The translations under genes and the position numbers were made by a program. Shown in pieces: positions 1 to 8,133 of a stretch of DNA of 25,263 nt; position 1 is the first letter of the stretch; each line of letters starts with the position of its first letter. The notes beneath the pieces were generated by a model that was given only the letters and a program-made list of their open reading frames with translations, had not been told where the DNA came from and did no database searches. Source of the DNA: an uncultured Candidatus Saccharibacteria bacterium. Lineage in GTDB: Bacteria > Patescibacteriota > Saccharimonadia > Saccharimonadales > Saccharimonadaceae. Location of the stretch: the NCBI GenBank assembly GCA_938046115.1, contig CALIXX010000062.1, positions 1 through 25,263 on the forward strand, given 5' to 3'.

Positions 1-525
1 CGGCTGGCGGCCTATCTCCAGACGCATGATTGCCCCGAGGTTGCCGCAGTGCTCCCAGCCACGCAGCAAGTTGGCCTGGGGCGCAGCACCATCACCCTCG
101 CCATGCGCCAGGCAGCAGTGGTCTGGACGGTCAATCGCCAGCAACTCTTTGTTGATACCGAGGGCCACGCCTTTCGCCGCGCTTATGGGCCACGGCCAAG
201 CATTGAAGTAGTAGACGACAGTGGTATCGGCACGCGCAACAACCAAGTCGTTGCCAGCAACCAATTTCTCGGCTTCATCGGCAAAGTCGTTGGCGCAGTC
301 CGTCGCCACCAGCTCACCGTCCAAAAAATCACGCTGCCTGCTGGCACAACTCGTCAAATCTACGTTTGGTTTACAGGGGTGGAGTATCCTGTTAAGTTCT
401 CGGTCGATCGCTCGGCTGGCCTGCAGAGCGAGGATGCCGCCCGGGCCATTCGCTATCTGGCGCAGCACCACATCACTCCCAAATATCTCGATGTCCGCGT
501 CAGTGGCCGAGCGGCGTATCGGTAG
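1..525 (+). CDS. FtsQ/DivIB-like cell division protein, 3' part
   Basis: The frame is open from the first base of the window, so the gene starts upstream; 174 codons are visible before TAG at 523-525. FtsQ is a single-pass membrane protein of the divisome whose outside part has a POTRA and a beta domain. What is seen: a POTRA-like stretch ending in VVWTVNRQQLFVDTEGHAF, resembling the family pattern in which a hydrophobic strand is followed by a 'VD..G.vF' turn, and a C-terminus ending in YLDVRVSGRAAYR, which resembles the conserved FtsQ ending (a strand 'lDlR.pgrayyr'). The visible length fits the extracytoplasmic part of an FtsQ of ordinary size. The membrane anchor and the start are outside the window. 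The assignment rests on these local patterns only and is fairly likely, not certain. Confidence 0.7.
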   Translation, partial: RLAAYLQTHDCPEVAAVLPATQQVGLGRSTITLAMRQAAVVWTVNRQQLFVDTEGHAFRRAYGPRPSIEVVDDSGIGTRNNQVVASNQFLGFIGKVVGAVRRHQLTVQKITLPAGTTRQIYVWFTGVEYPVKFSVDRSAGLQSEDAARAIRYLAQHHITPKYLDVRVSGRAAYR

Positions 526-791
526 TGGGGTAGTGACAATAGAGCATTTATGCTTTTAATGTTAAGAATTTTTGATATCTCTAACAAGTAGCCACTCCAC
601 TGAATACGGTGTTGTGGTGAAGCTAAAATCCATCACAAGCGCCGCACCAGGAACGGCTGTGTAAGAAAGATACTAGAGACCATTCCATTAATATTCCAGA
701 GAATAGAGCGGCGTGACAAAAGAAACAGTGCAGAACTACTGAAGATATGTAATTGGTCGCGGTCAATACCTGCAGTGTATCTCAGCAAAGG

Positions 792-935
792 GTAGGGGAG
801 TTGTTCTGTAAAACAAGAACAAATTTACAACACTTTACATAACAAAACATAAAAAATGCAAATACTATATCTATACTACAAAATCAACAAAATGCAAAAA
901 TAGTAGGGGAGATGTTTTTTGTAAAAAAGTCAAAT
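792..935. repeat. Degenerate direct repeat pair
   Basis: Two copies of about 33 bases, at 792-824 and 903-935, both begin GTAGGGGAG and continue with a T-rich then A-rich run ending in CAAAT. They are roughly four-fifths identical when a small gap is allowed. Between them the short word AAATGCAAA occurs twice (854 and 890), and ATACTATA at 862-869 has its inverse TATAGTAT at 946-953. The function is unknown. Confidence 0.5.
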
Positions 936-1125
936 CATGATATTGTATAGTATTTTAATCTCGGTCAACCCAAACAGGGTAGAAAACATAGCAAAAGTAC
1001 CAAGCAAACAAAATGTCAAACAAAGCAATCATGGCTCAGAATCTGCGAGGATCGGGTTAGCACTGGCATGACGCCAGGCAATACGAGACCAGAGCGCGTG
1101 TGACTAGATCTGCAGCCAAGCTCAT

Positions 1126-1602
1126 TTGTTTGATATCAAGCCGTTGCGCAGACTTGTCACAAACCTTGCGCGGCAATCAGACACACCCACACGAACAAAT
1201 GTACATAACTTTGCACACACGAACGTTCATGAACATATACACAATGTGTTCCCTCCAATAGAACAAGCGTCTGCTTTTACTTTTGCAGGATTTATAAAGT
1301 TGCTCGCGGCTCTATCCTTACTCTCCCCATCGGATGGCGCAGATATCTTAAGTGAACCTGCTGAACGAGAAGCAAGATCGATCAATAATCGAAGATCTAT
1401 ATACCGGATATATGCGTCTTATGCTCATAAAGACCAACCGCCAAATCCAGCTCAATTCAGGCTACAGCTGAGGTCTGAGCTATATATGCATCGTAAAAGG
1501 ATTATTGTGCGAAGTTATATTACACTCTCAAAGATGACCAACGATACATCTTTTGCATCTACCCTACTGCTGCGTGGATGTGAATTATTTGTGCGCGCAT
1601 AG
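1126..1602 (+). CDS. Weak hypothetical ORF (possibly decayed)
   Basis: An open frame of 158 codons that can only start with TTG and has no visible ribosome binding site. The translation has a basic N-terminus, a short hydrophobic stretch around residues 50-67 (FTFAGFIKLLAALSLLSP) and a basic C-terminal half. No family is recognised. The composition is AT-richer than that of the confident genes in the window. It may be a gene remnant or chance; listed because nothing else covers this stretch. Confidence 0.2.
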   Translation: MFDIKPLRRLVTNLARQSDTPTRTNVHNFAHTNVHEHIHNVFPPIEQASAFTFAGFIKLLAALSLLSPSDGADILSEPAEREARSINNRRSIYRIYASYAHKDQPPNPAQFRLQLRSELYMHRKRIIVRSYITLSKMTNDTSFASTLLLRGCELFVRA

Positions 1603-1764
1603 ATTGCGTCATGGTGCGGCTCATATTCCCTTGTCTATTAGCGTTGATGTTTATGCTTATGCTTTACTTCTGGCCGCTACTTTGCTGTGCATGATCGCTT
1701 GCTTTATTGTGTGGTATACTAATCGGTGCTGTGGGCTTGTGAATGTCCCAGCTATAATTTGGAT

Positions 1765-1790
1765 AGCCTATAGTTAGTCAAATATAGGCT
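1765..1790. other. Hairpin (8-bp stem)
   Basis: AGCCTATA (1765-1772) and TATAGGCT (1783-1790) form a perfect 8-bp stem with a 10-base loop. No T-run follows on either strand, so it does not look like an intrinsic terminator. No partner gene can be named. Confidence 0.4.
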
Positions 1791-2399
1791 GAGTGCTGCT
1801 GTGTAGCTGCTATAGGCAGTGGTACATCTGCAAGGACTAAGTATGACTCTCTAGCTAACCTTGAGGGATATATAAGCATGAAGAACCGGAGGTGAGCAGA
1901 GAGCTACAGCTCAGGTGAGGTATGTCACGAGAACACACCTCTCGAATATGAGCTTATCAGTGGTAGATGCTAGTGAAATGAGGCAAAAACAGGGGTAGGG
2001 CGGTTGCCGGGAATTTTTGGCGAAAGGGTGGCAGACTCCCCTGCCTTGCTCTGCCCTTTTTGTTTGCTGGCTGCTGGCTGCGCTTTTGCTGTGCACTTGG
2101 GATCCTTCTGTAAAGGAATGGACGCAAGAGGCGTATATGAGCAAATTGTGGCTGTGGGCAGAGTTATCTTGTACACAAATGGCTGATAAATAAGCCTATG
2201 AGCGCAAAATCACACGCAAATATCCGCAGTCATCATGTGTACACGATAGTTGTCTACGCGGCAAATTACCCCTGTTATAGCTGAGTATATGTAGTGTTCG
2301 GGGCGGGAGGGGAGGCTACTTCCCTATCGTTATTTCTCTTAACCTGTAGACTCGAGCTCTCACTTATTTAAGCTGTTTGTGATCCACCAAAACAAAGAC

Positions 2400-3137
2400 T
2401 TATGCTTTTGTGAGGATGAGCACTGAGATGCGTTTGGCTCGCCCGACACCAATGTGCTCAGGCACCGAGAAATCCGACACCGCTAATCCTGCCTCCGTGG
2501 CTGCAGCAATATACTCCTTCATTGGCCGATGAAAGAAAAGAACTCGCTCTGGATGCGCGTCCTTGCCATGAATCCGGAACGGAATTTCCAAGACGTAAGA
2601 TTTTTGCATATTATAGTTAGATACATCTACATCGCTTCTTCCTCGCAGATAGGTATCTGGGTTGGGCAATGTTGCAATAAACGCACCGTTAGCCGCAAGA
2701 AGCCGAGCTGCTGCGGCAAAGAATGAATAATGGTTTGGCACACAATGCAACACCATATTTGCCACGAGTGCATCAAAGGAAGCGTTAGGATGATTGGAGG
2801 CATAGTCTTCAAGAGACGTGGCTTCAAATTGAAGATGAGGCTGTGTATGCGTTGTGGAAGCAATCTCAATACCTTGATCAGCTGGATCAATCCCAACTAC
2901 CGTAAAACCAAGTGATGCAATATGGCTAGACAAAAACCCAATGCCACAGCCAACATCAAGTACGCTACCATAACCGTTTGGCAATGATCCGGTCAGTTTC
3001 TGTAGAATAAGATGTGAGAGCGCCCGATACGATGGGTCGTCATTTGAGCCTAATTCGTGCAGACGTGCTGCGGAATTAGCATTCCAGCGGGCTGCTTGGT
3101 CGGTGACAGTGTAGGTGTGAGATGAATGGATTGTCAT
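2400..3137 (-). CDS. Class I SAM-dependent methyltransferase
   Basis: A 245-residue cytosolic protein with a Rossmann methyltransferase fold of the UbiG/UbiE-like type. Seen: motif I DVGCGIG at residues 61-67 for S-adenosylmethionine binding, the acidic residue D84 at the end of strand 2 (VVGIDPAD), a motif IV-like segment FDALVANMVLHCV at 121-133, and a post-IV strand before 'TLPNPDTYL'. The substrate cannot be told from the sequence; the relatives methylate small molecules, lipids, quinones or proteins. The gene is alone on the minus strand between the regulator gene's terminator and the gene-poor stretch. A TAGAAT box (3147-3152) preceded by TGC lies nine bases before ATG with no Shine-Dalgarno, so the mRNA is probably leaderless. 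Confidence 0.85.
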   Translation of the reverse strand: MTIHSSHTYTVTDQAARWNANSAARLHELGSNDDPSYRALSHLILQKLTGSLPNGYGSVLDVGCGIGFLSSHIASLGFTVVGIDPADQGIEIASTTHTQPHLQFEATSLEDYASNHPNASFDALVANMVLHCVPNHYSFFAAAARLLAANGAFIATLPNPDTYLRGRSDVDVSNYNMQKSYVLEIPFRIHGKDAHPERVLFFHRPMKEYIAAATEAGLAVSDFSVPEHIGVGRAKRISVLILTKA

Positions 3138-3146
3138 AATGGCAGT

Positions 3147-3152
3147 ATTCTA
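3147..3152 (-). promoter_or_regulatory. -10 box of methyltransferase gene (leaderless type)
   Basis: On the minus strand TGC-TAGAAT is followed by nine bases and then the ATG at 3137. The TGN before the hexamer makes it an extended -10 element. Transcription would start within a few bases of the start codon. Confidence 0.6.
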
Positions 3153-3237
3153 GCATGATATATATATTCCACCTGTTATATCAAAATTGAATAAGAAATT
3201 ACGTTTGCTATGACCAAAACCAATAGCCAATACCCCG

Positions 3238-3273
3238 CCAGGCACTTCATCTAATCGAGATGAATTACCCTGG
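3238..3273. other. Two-tier hairpin upstream of the methyltransferase gene
   Basis: TTCATCT (3246-3252) and AGATGAA (3258-3264) form a 7-bp stem with a five-base loop; outside it CCAGG (3238-3242) pairs with CCTGG (3269-3273). It has no T-run, so it is not an obvious terminator. It lies between the terminator of the regulator gene and the methyltransferase promoter. It could be a protein site or a decayed element. Confidence 0.45.
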
Positions 3274-3316
3274 ATAGACCTCGTAACAGCATTGTAGCCA
3301 TACCTATTATAACCAA

Positions 3317-3346
3317 AAGAGACGAAGCCTCATCGCTTCGTCTCTT
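3317..3346 (-). terminator. Intrinsic terminator of the sigma4/HARE gene
   Basis: A 12-bp perfect stem (AAGAGACGAAGC with GCTTCGTCTCTT) and a six-base loop, 23 bases after the stop of the minus-strand regulator gene. On the minus strand the stem runs into TTTTGGTT. Confidence 0.85.
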
Positions 3347-3369
3347 ATTAGCGTATTGCTTGTCTAGAG

Positions 3370-4455
3370 CTACGCTGCTGCGACCGCCTCTGCTTGCTCC
3401 TTGGGTGGTTCGAGGGCGTAAGTGGCTTTGGCAACGCGCTTGAAGAGCGGTTTACTTTGGAGATTAAGAAGGATGGTGGTCTCCTTGACCTGGCGGCTCT
3501 TGAGAACGCGCTTGACGATCTCGTCGCGGTGCAATGGGCCACCCTCGTCGCGCAAGATACCGGCAATGATGTCAGCTACAGTGCCTTGGCTATAGCCCCA
3601 GATGTCGAGTGCATAAATACCGCGGCCGATGAGGATGAAGCGCTTGTCTTTGATGAGCTCGTTGTGGATGGCTTGCTTGGTGACGTTGCGGCGCTTGAAG
3701 GTGCTCTCCTTGATGCGCTGGGCGATCTCACTAAAGTGCAGCGGCTTGCCTTCGTCTAGCAGGACAACGTAGATTTTGTCGCGGATGTTTTTGGGGTTGA
3801 CGGTGGGCCATTTGCTCAGACCCCACATGTCTTTGAGGTGGGCTAGCTGGGTAGAGAGGCTGGCGAGGCCGCGCACTTGGTTGGGGTTCTCGTAGGTGAG
3901 TTGGTCGTGCAGGGCTTCGAGGCTGATGGGCGCACCGTGCTGCTTGATGGCAGCAACGATCTCATCCACACGGCTTCGCACTGCCTTCTCATCGCCGTAT
4001 TCGGCAATGGCCAGGCCTTGGTGGTATTTGTCGGTCTCGTTGATGGGGGTGAGGCGGGCTGAGACTTCGCCGATGAAGGCAATATGGGCGCGCTGCTGCA
4101 CCGTGGGTGTCTCGACGTCTAGCAGGCGCTGTGTGATGTCTGAGACGCGTCCAACGCGGCCATTCTCGGAGAGGTCGCGGATGATGAGACGCTCGGCGTC
4201 GTGCAGGCCCTCTAGCTCGCCTGCTTCGGCGGCAAGCTTGAGGCGCACCACGATGGCTTTCTCGAGCTGGCGGACGCGCTCGCGCGTAATACCGAGCAGC
4301 TCGCCGATCTGCTCGAGCGTTTCGCGGCGCTCTTTGAGGCCAAAGCGACGCACGATGATCTCGCGCTCGCGGTCGTGTTCTTCGCCGACTGCATCAAGGA
4401 TGGTAGCGATCGACGCGGCAAAAATTTCGGTTGGTTGTTTGGTTGATTGGTTCAT
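3370..4455 (-). CDS. Sigma-70 region 4 / HARE-HTH transcription factor
   Basis: A cytosolic DNA- or RNA-polymerase-binding regulator of 361 residues. Residues about 28-72 match sigma-70 region 4 (EREIIVRRFGL, then LEQIGELLGITRERVRQLE, the -35-recognising helix-turn-helix). There is no region 2, so it cannot open promoters alone. The C-terminal half has two tandem winged-helix segments of the HARE type, the fold of the RNA polymerase delta subunit RpoE: one starts RDKIYVVLLDEGKPLHFSEIA and a second follows at VADIIAGILRDEGGPLHRDEIV, each ending in a YAL motif. Start choice: ATG at 4470 has AAGGA only one base away, whereas ATG at 4455 has GGAG nine bases upstream, so 4455 is preferred. A very good promoter and a terminator frame it as a single-gene unit. 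The exact role is inferred. Confidence 0.82.
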   Translation of the reverse strand: MNQSTKQPTEIFAASIATILDAVGEEHDREREIIVRRFGLKERRETLEQIGELLGITRERVRQLEKAIVVRLKLAAEAGELEGLHDAERLIIRDLSENGRVGRVSDITQRLLDVETPTVQQRAHIAFIGEVSARLTPINETDKYHQGLAIAEYGDEKAVRSRVDEIVAAIKQHGAPISLEALHDQLTYENPNQVRGLASLSTQLAHLKDMWGLSKWPTVNPKNIRDKIYVVLLDEGKPLHFSEIAQRIKESTFKRRNVTKQAIHNELIKDKRFILIGRGIYALDIWGYSQGTVADIIAGILRDEGGPLHRDEIVKRVLKSRQVKETTILLNLQSKPLFKRVAKATYALEPPKEQAEAVAAA

Positions 4456-4517
4456 GATTCGGTTCTCCATTTCCTTCTCAGTTGCTTGCGAATGCCCACT
4501 CGCACTTCTTACATTTG

Positions 4518-4546
4518 ATTATAGAATAATAGGTGATATAAGTCAA
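4518..4546 (-). promoter_or_regulatory. Promoter of the sigma4/HARE gene
   Basis: On the minus strand TTGACT (4541-4546), a 17-base spacer and a perfect TATAAT (4518-4523). This predicts a leader of about 40 to 55 bases before the start codon. A second TATAAT on the same strand lies near 4565. Confidence 0.85.
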
Positions 4547-4680
4547 TCGTTTCATCATAGAACTATTATAGCACACACTTTACGCTTATGGTAAACAATT
4601 TTTTGAGGCTTTTCATTTGCAAGTGATGTGGCGAGCATGACAGGGCAGTTGACGGGCTCGCAGCAATGCGGGCTGACATA

Positions 4681-4715
4681 GAAAAACCAGCGGCCAGTAC
4701 AGAGGAGCCGCTGGT
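4681..4715 (-). terminator. Intrinsic terminator of topA
   Basis: ACCAGCGGC (4686-4694) pairs with GCCGCTGGT (4707-4715), a 9-bp stem with a 12-base loop. On the minus strand it is followed by TTTTTC, 19 bases after the topA stop. Confidence 0.85.
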
Positions 4716-4733
4716 ATATGAGAGGTCGCCGGG

Positions 4734-7109
4734 CTAGGCGGTGCGCTTCTTGCGTGTGGTGGTAGTGTGGGCTGCGGTCTTGCGCCGGCTTCGTTTGGGT
4801 GGTGCGGCGGCCAAGATTTCGCGGGCTTGCGCCTCATCCAGAGTTGTTGGATCAGTATCCTTGGGTATACGTGCGTTGGTCTTGCCGTCAGTCACATATG
4901 GTCCCCAGCGTCCCTTGAGGATCTTGATAGTGCCAAAATCGGCGATGTGCTTCTCTGCCTCGGCCTTGAGCTTGGCGGCGTAGAGCACGCGAGCCTCGGC
5001 TTCGGTAATGTCGCGCGGGTCGTGCTCCTTCAGGCTCACGTAGAGCTTGCCTACCTGAATGTACGGCCCAAAGCGCCCAACGTTTGCCTTGATGGTCTGA
5101 CCATCCTCAGTGGTGCCAACAGTGCGTGGTAGTTCGAAGGCCTTGAGAGCTTGCTCGAGTGTGACGGTCTCGATGCGCTCACCCTTGGGGAGTGGCGCAA
5201 ACTGTGGCTTAGTTGTCTTATCCTCGCTACTGCCCAGCTGGAGCATCGGCCCAAAACGTCCAAAGCGGGCAAAGATCGGCTTGCCAGTCTTGGGGTGGGT
5301 ATCAACCTCGCGGTGAGCACCAACGGTGCTGCGGTCGATGTCGCCGGATTTTTCGATGAGCTCGTGGAAGGGCTCGTAAAATTGGCGCAGCATGGCATTG
5401 CGCGCAAGCTTGCTGGCAGCGATGTTGTCGAAGTCGGTCTCGACGCGGGCGGTAAAGCCATAGTCAATAATGGGGTCAAAATGGTTCGTCAAGAAGCCAG
5501 CGATCAGCTCGCCCGCTGGGGTGGGCAGTAGCTTGCCTCGGGTAGCACCAGTTTTTTCTTGGACGATGCGACGAGTGACGACAGGAGTATTATCGCTTGG
5601 TGCCTCGCCCGTACGCTCCAGGACGATGACATCGCGTGGTTCACCTTCACTCTCGCCCCGCTCGGCATAGCCACGGGTTTGGATGGTATTCATGATGGTG
5701 GCGTACGTGCTGGGCCGACCAATGCCAAGCTCTTCAAGCTTCTTGACGAGCGTCCCCTCGGTATAGCGCGCTGGTGGGCGGGCAAAGACCTGCCGCGCCT
5801 CAGCCTGTGCGAGCTCAAGGGTAGTGTGCTGGCTGACTGATGGCAGGATGGTCGAATCCTTACCGCCATAGACGCGCAAAAAGCCATCAAACAGCACTGT
5901 CTGACCCTTTGCCTCAAAGACGAGTGTTTTCTCGGCCTCGAGCTGCGTGCTGTCGATGCTGATGGTAATGGTGGTGTTCTCTAGCTTCGCAGCGGCCATT
6001 TGGCTGGCTAGGGTGCGCCGGCGGATGAGGTCGTAGAGCTTTTGGTCGTAGCTGCTGCCAGCGACGGATTCGCGGGCGATATCGGTCGGGCGGATGGCTT
6101 CGTGAGCCTCTTGGGCACCAGCTGACTTCGTGGTGAAGGTGCGACTGTGTGAATAGTCGGCACCAAAGTGCTGAGTAATGTATGTACGGCTTGCGGCAAT
6201 GGCCTGACGGCTGAGATTGACGCTATCGGTACGCATATAGGTGATGAGCCCCTCTTGGTAGAGCTTCTGGGCACTCGCCATGGTGGCGCGGCTGCCCATG
6301 CCGAGCTTGCTATTGGCCTCCTGCTGGAGGGTGCTGGTGGTAAATGGCGCAGCGGGGTTGCGCGTGCTGGGCGTCTTGGTAATGTTGCTAACGGTGAAAC
6401 GAGCGCCGCTCAGGCCCGCCAAAAAGTCGTGGGCAGCTTGCTCGCTATCGAAGCGCTGCTTGAGCTCAGCCTTGAGCTCCTCGCCATCTACGACAAAGTG
6501 CGCCGTTACGCGGAACTGTGCACTACTGGCAAAATCGCGAATCTCACGCTCGCGCTCCACGAGCAGGCGGACTGCTGGGCTTTGCACGCGGCCGGCTGAT
6601 TTGCCACCCGGCACCTTGCGCCACACCACAGGGCTCAGCTCGAAGCCCACGATGCGGTCGAGGATCTGCCGTGCCTGCTGCGCCTCCACGAGCTGCATAT
6701 CTACGGTGCGAGGTTGCTTGATGGCTGCCTCGATGGCGGGCTTGGTGATCTCATGGAACGTGATGCGCTTGGTGCGCTGCGGGTCTAGGCCAAGGACTTC
6801 GCACAGGTGCCAGGCAATCGCCTCCCCTTCGCGGTCTTCATCGGTTGCAAGCCACACATTATCCGCTCCAACCGCCTTGACGGCCTTCTTGAGCTCGGTA
6901 ATCACCTTCTTCTTGTCTGGATCGATCTCGTAGACGGTCTTGAAGTCGTTTTTGATATCGATCGGCGGTTGTCCATCCTTGGTCTTCTTGGGGATGGCAC
7001 GAATGTGCCCTACGCTCGAGAGCACCTGATATTCCCCGCCCAGGTAGCGCTCGATTGTCTTGGCCTTGGCTGGGCTCTCGACGATGACTAATTGTGTGTG
7101 TTTGCTCAT
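4734..7109 (-). CDS. topA: DNA topoisomerase I (type IA)
   Basis: Relaxes negatively supercoiled DNA by cutting one strand through a 5'-phosphotyrosine link. The 791-residue protein shows the Toprim domain at the N-terminus (VESPAKAKT with E11; ATDEDREGE at 88-96 with the metal-binding acidic residues D90 and D92), the gate domains, and the active-site tyrosine Y291 in GLITYMRTDS. LEELGIGRPSTYATI is the conserved type IA segment. The C-terminus has repeats of the pattern 'GRFGPYI.vG' / 'GRWGPYVTDG' (topoisomerase C-terminal repeats) instead of the Cys4 zinc ribbons of the E. coli enzyme, and ends in a lysine/arginine-rich tail, presumably for DNA binding. It is flanked by its own terminator. 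No strong Shine-Dalgarno precedes the ATG. Confidence 0.97.
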   Translation of the reverse strand: MSKHTQLVIVESPAKAKTIERYLGGEYQVLSSVGHIRAIPKKTKDGQPPIDIKNDFKTVYEIDPDKKKVITELKKAVKAVGADNVWLATDEDREGEAIAWHLCEVLGLDPQRTKRITFHEITKPAIEAAIKQPRTVDMQLVEAQQARQILDRIVGFELSPVVWRKVPGGKSAGRVQSPAVRLLVEREREIRDFASSAQFRVTAHFVVDGEELKAELKQRFDSEQAAHDFLAGLSGARFTVSNITKTPSTRNPAAPFTTSTLQQEANSKLGMGSRATMASAQKLYQEGLITYMRTDSVNLSRQAIAASRTYITQHFGADYSHSRTFTTKSAGAQEAHEAIRPTDIARESVAGSSYDQKLYDLIRRRTLASQMAAAKLENTTITISIDSTQLEAEKTLVFEAKGQTVLFDGFLRVYGGKDSTILPSVSQHTTLELAQAEARQVFARPPARYTEGTLVKKLEELGIGRPSTYATIMNTIQTRGYAERGESEGEPRDVIVLERTGEAPSDNTPVVTRRIVQEKTGATRGKLLPTPAGELIAGFLTNHFDPIIDYGFTARVETDFDNIAASKLARNAMLRQFYEPFHELIEKSGDIDRSTVGAHREVDTHPKTGKPIFARFGRFGPMLQLGSSEDKTTKPQFAPLPKGERIETVTLEQALKAFELPRTVGTTEDGQTIKANVGRFGPYIQVGKLYVSLKEHDPRDITEAEARVLYAAKLKAEAEKHIADFGTIKILKGRWGPYVTDGKTNARIPKDTDPTTLDEAQAREILAAAPPKRSRRKTAAHTTTTRKKRTA

Positions 7110-7392
7110 TGATTATCTACTCGCTTGTTATAGTTATATGCTTGCTATTAATCTATCTAATCAAGCGCCTATGATACCGCAAAGTAGAATGGAATGCAAA
7201 TGGGGTGCATCTTGAGCCGCAACACTTCACCATCAACTCTCTGGACAACTCACTGCACAAGAAAATATATGGAGGTTAGTTCGGATACCCTCTCCCCCTC
7301 CCTGGTCTATAGGTAAGGGTATTGCTGATAGTGTGGAAATATATAAGAAGCCTGGCTACCAATAAAGAATGCTATACGAATCATCAATCGTA
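7110..7392. other. Spacer between topA and the CDP-alcohol phosphotransferase gene
   Basis: About 280 AT-rich bases. It should hold the topA promoter; on the minus strand a TATAAC box near 7130 and TTGATT about 20 bases upstream are only weak candidates. It also holds one copy of a dispersed repeat (7253-7275) and an inverted pair, ATACCCT (7285-7291) with AGGGTAT (7316-7322). No gene is seen. Confidence 0.5.
7253..7275 (+). repeat. Dispersed repeat, copy 1
   Basis: A 23-base word starting CTGCACAAGAAAATATAT and ending GGAGG. It is identical to 14435-14457 except for one base, and a more diverged copy lies at 20659-20686. All three lie in spacers upstream of minus-strand genes. Confidence 0.6.
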
Positions 7393-8109
7393 TCACCCAC
7401 GCACGCGGCGTTTGCGACGCATACGGGTGCGAGGTTGCTGTGGTGAGGTGTTTGCTGCTGAGGTGGACTTGGTAGATTTGCTGTAGTCTTTGGCTTTGGC
7501 ATAGTGGCCAGTGAGATAATCCTTCGCAGCGGCAATACCAAGGACAGCACCTGCAGCAACTGACCCTAGTGCTGCTACACCAGCATAACGCTCAAGCTTG
7601 CTCCCTTCAGGAGCGAGCGACTTGAGAAAATAGGCAGCAATTGCTATATTATCTGCTGCCATACTGAGCTTGCCTGATTTTGGCGTACGGAAGGCTTCGT
7701 CATTTGTGAGACCATGATAGATGGTCGCGCCAGCATTGACGGCATTCTTAGTGGCAATTGTCGCCAAAACTGGCTTGGGCATGATATTGTGCTTGACGAG
7801 TAGTGCAATAATAATAGCCATAGCCGCTTTGTCGCATCCAGCATCAGCCCCTGCACCAACGTCACTCTCTTGGCCAAGGAGTCGTGCTGTTGGGCCATCT
7901 GCTAGGTCGCATATACGACCACCAAGTATCATGAGTGCGCCAATGATCTGGCCAGCTTTGTCGTTCTCCTTTGTTGCAGTGTCAAATTTCTTAGCACCAG
8001 CAGCTACCAACCCTAGCCCAGTAGCCGAGATGGCATTTGGCACAGTAGGAATATCTCTCATGTGATATTCGCGCTTGCGTCGTCCTGGGGTTTGCTCTGC
8101 TGTCACCAT
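7393..8109 (-). CDS. CDP-alcohol phosphatidyltransferase family protein
   Basis: A membrane enzyme family that joins a CDP-activated lipid to an alcohol such as glycerol phosphate or inositol phosphate. The full signature D-x2-D-G-x2-A-R-x8-G-x3-D-x3-D is present with exact spacing: D68, D71, G72, A75, R76, G85, D89, D93. The N-terminal IPTVPNAISATG matches the usual 'PN.it..R' start of the family, although the usual arginine is not there. The 238-residue length is near that of PgsA-type enzymes. Hydrophobic segments follow the motif (AAMAIIIALLV, AGVAALGSVAAGAVLGIAAA). The C-terminus is long, Ser/Thr-rich and ends in a strongly basic RMRRKRRVRG run. The start is only 24 bases after the dprA stop, across a palindrome. 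The substrate cannot be decided. The ATG at 8059 is an alternative start. Confidence 0.82.
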   Translation of the reverse strand: MVTAEQTPGRRKREYHMRDIPTVPNAISATGLGLVAAGAKKFDTATKENDKAGQIIGALMILGGRICDLADGPTARLLGQESDVGAGADAGCDKAAMAIIIALLVKHNIMPKPVLATIATKNAVNAGATIYHGLTNDEAFRTPKSGKLSMAADNIAIAAYFLKSLAPEGSKLERYAGVAALGSVAAGAVLGIAAAKDYLTGHYAKAKDYSKSTKSTSAANTSPQQPRTRMRRKRRVRG

Positions 8110-8113
8110 AGTA

Positions 8114-8130
8114 TATGGTACTGTACCATA
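8114..8130. promoter_or_regulatory. Palindrome between dprA and the next gene
   Basis: TATGGTAC-T-GTACCATA, an 8-bp perfect inverted repeat about a single central base, extended on both sides by TAGTA/TACTA with a one-base offset. It lies between the dprA stop and the next start codon and overlaps the only -10-like words there (TATACT abutting the ATG and TATTAT further up). It may be an operator or a processing hairpin. Confidence 0.5.
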
Positions 8131-8133
8131 ATA

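Larger units (their letters stand above)
526..2399. other. Long AT-rich stretch without a confident gene
   Basis: About 1.9 kb between the FtsQ-like gene and the methyltransferase. The base composition is visibly AT-richer than in the neighbouring genes. It holds a degenerate direct repeat (792-824 and 903-935), a hairpin at 1765-1790, a weak open frame at 1126-1602, and a GC-richer patch around 2000-2060 with short complementary runs followed by a T-run near 2057. I searched by eye for the RNase P, tmRNA and SRP RNA core motifs and did not find them. No tRNA was recognised. It may be a gene-decay region or a regulatory region. Confidence 0.6.

Noticed and set aside
1553..1777. Hydrophobic 74-codon plus-strand frame
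   Set aside because: It starts inside another weak frame, has no ribosome site and looks like chance in AT-rich DNA.
2004..2186. 60-codon plus-strand frame and opposite frames on the minus strand
   Set aside because: No start signal and no family; the stretch reads better as structured non-coding DNA.
526..2399. Possible RNase P RNA, tmRNA or SRP RNA
   Set aside because: None of the core motifs (GAAAGTCC type, tRNA-like CCA end, tetraloop with the SRP bulge) was found on either strand by eye.
3896..4594. 232-codon plus-strand frame across the regulator gene
   Set aside because: A Ser/Arg-rich shadow of the minus-strand sigma4/HARE gene.
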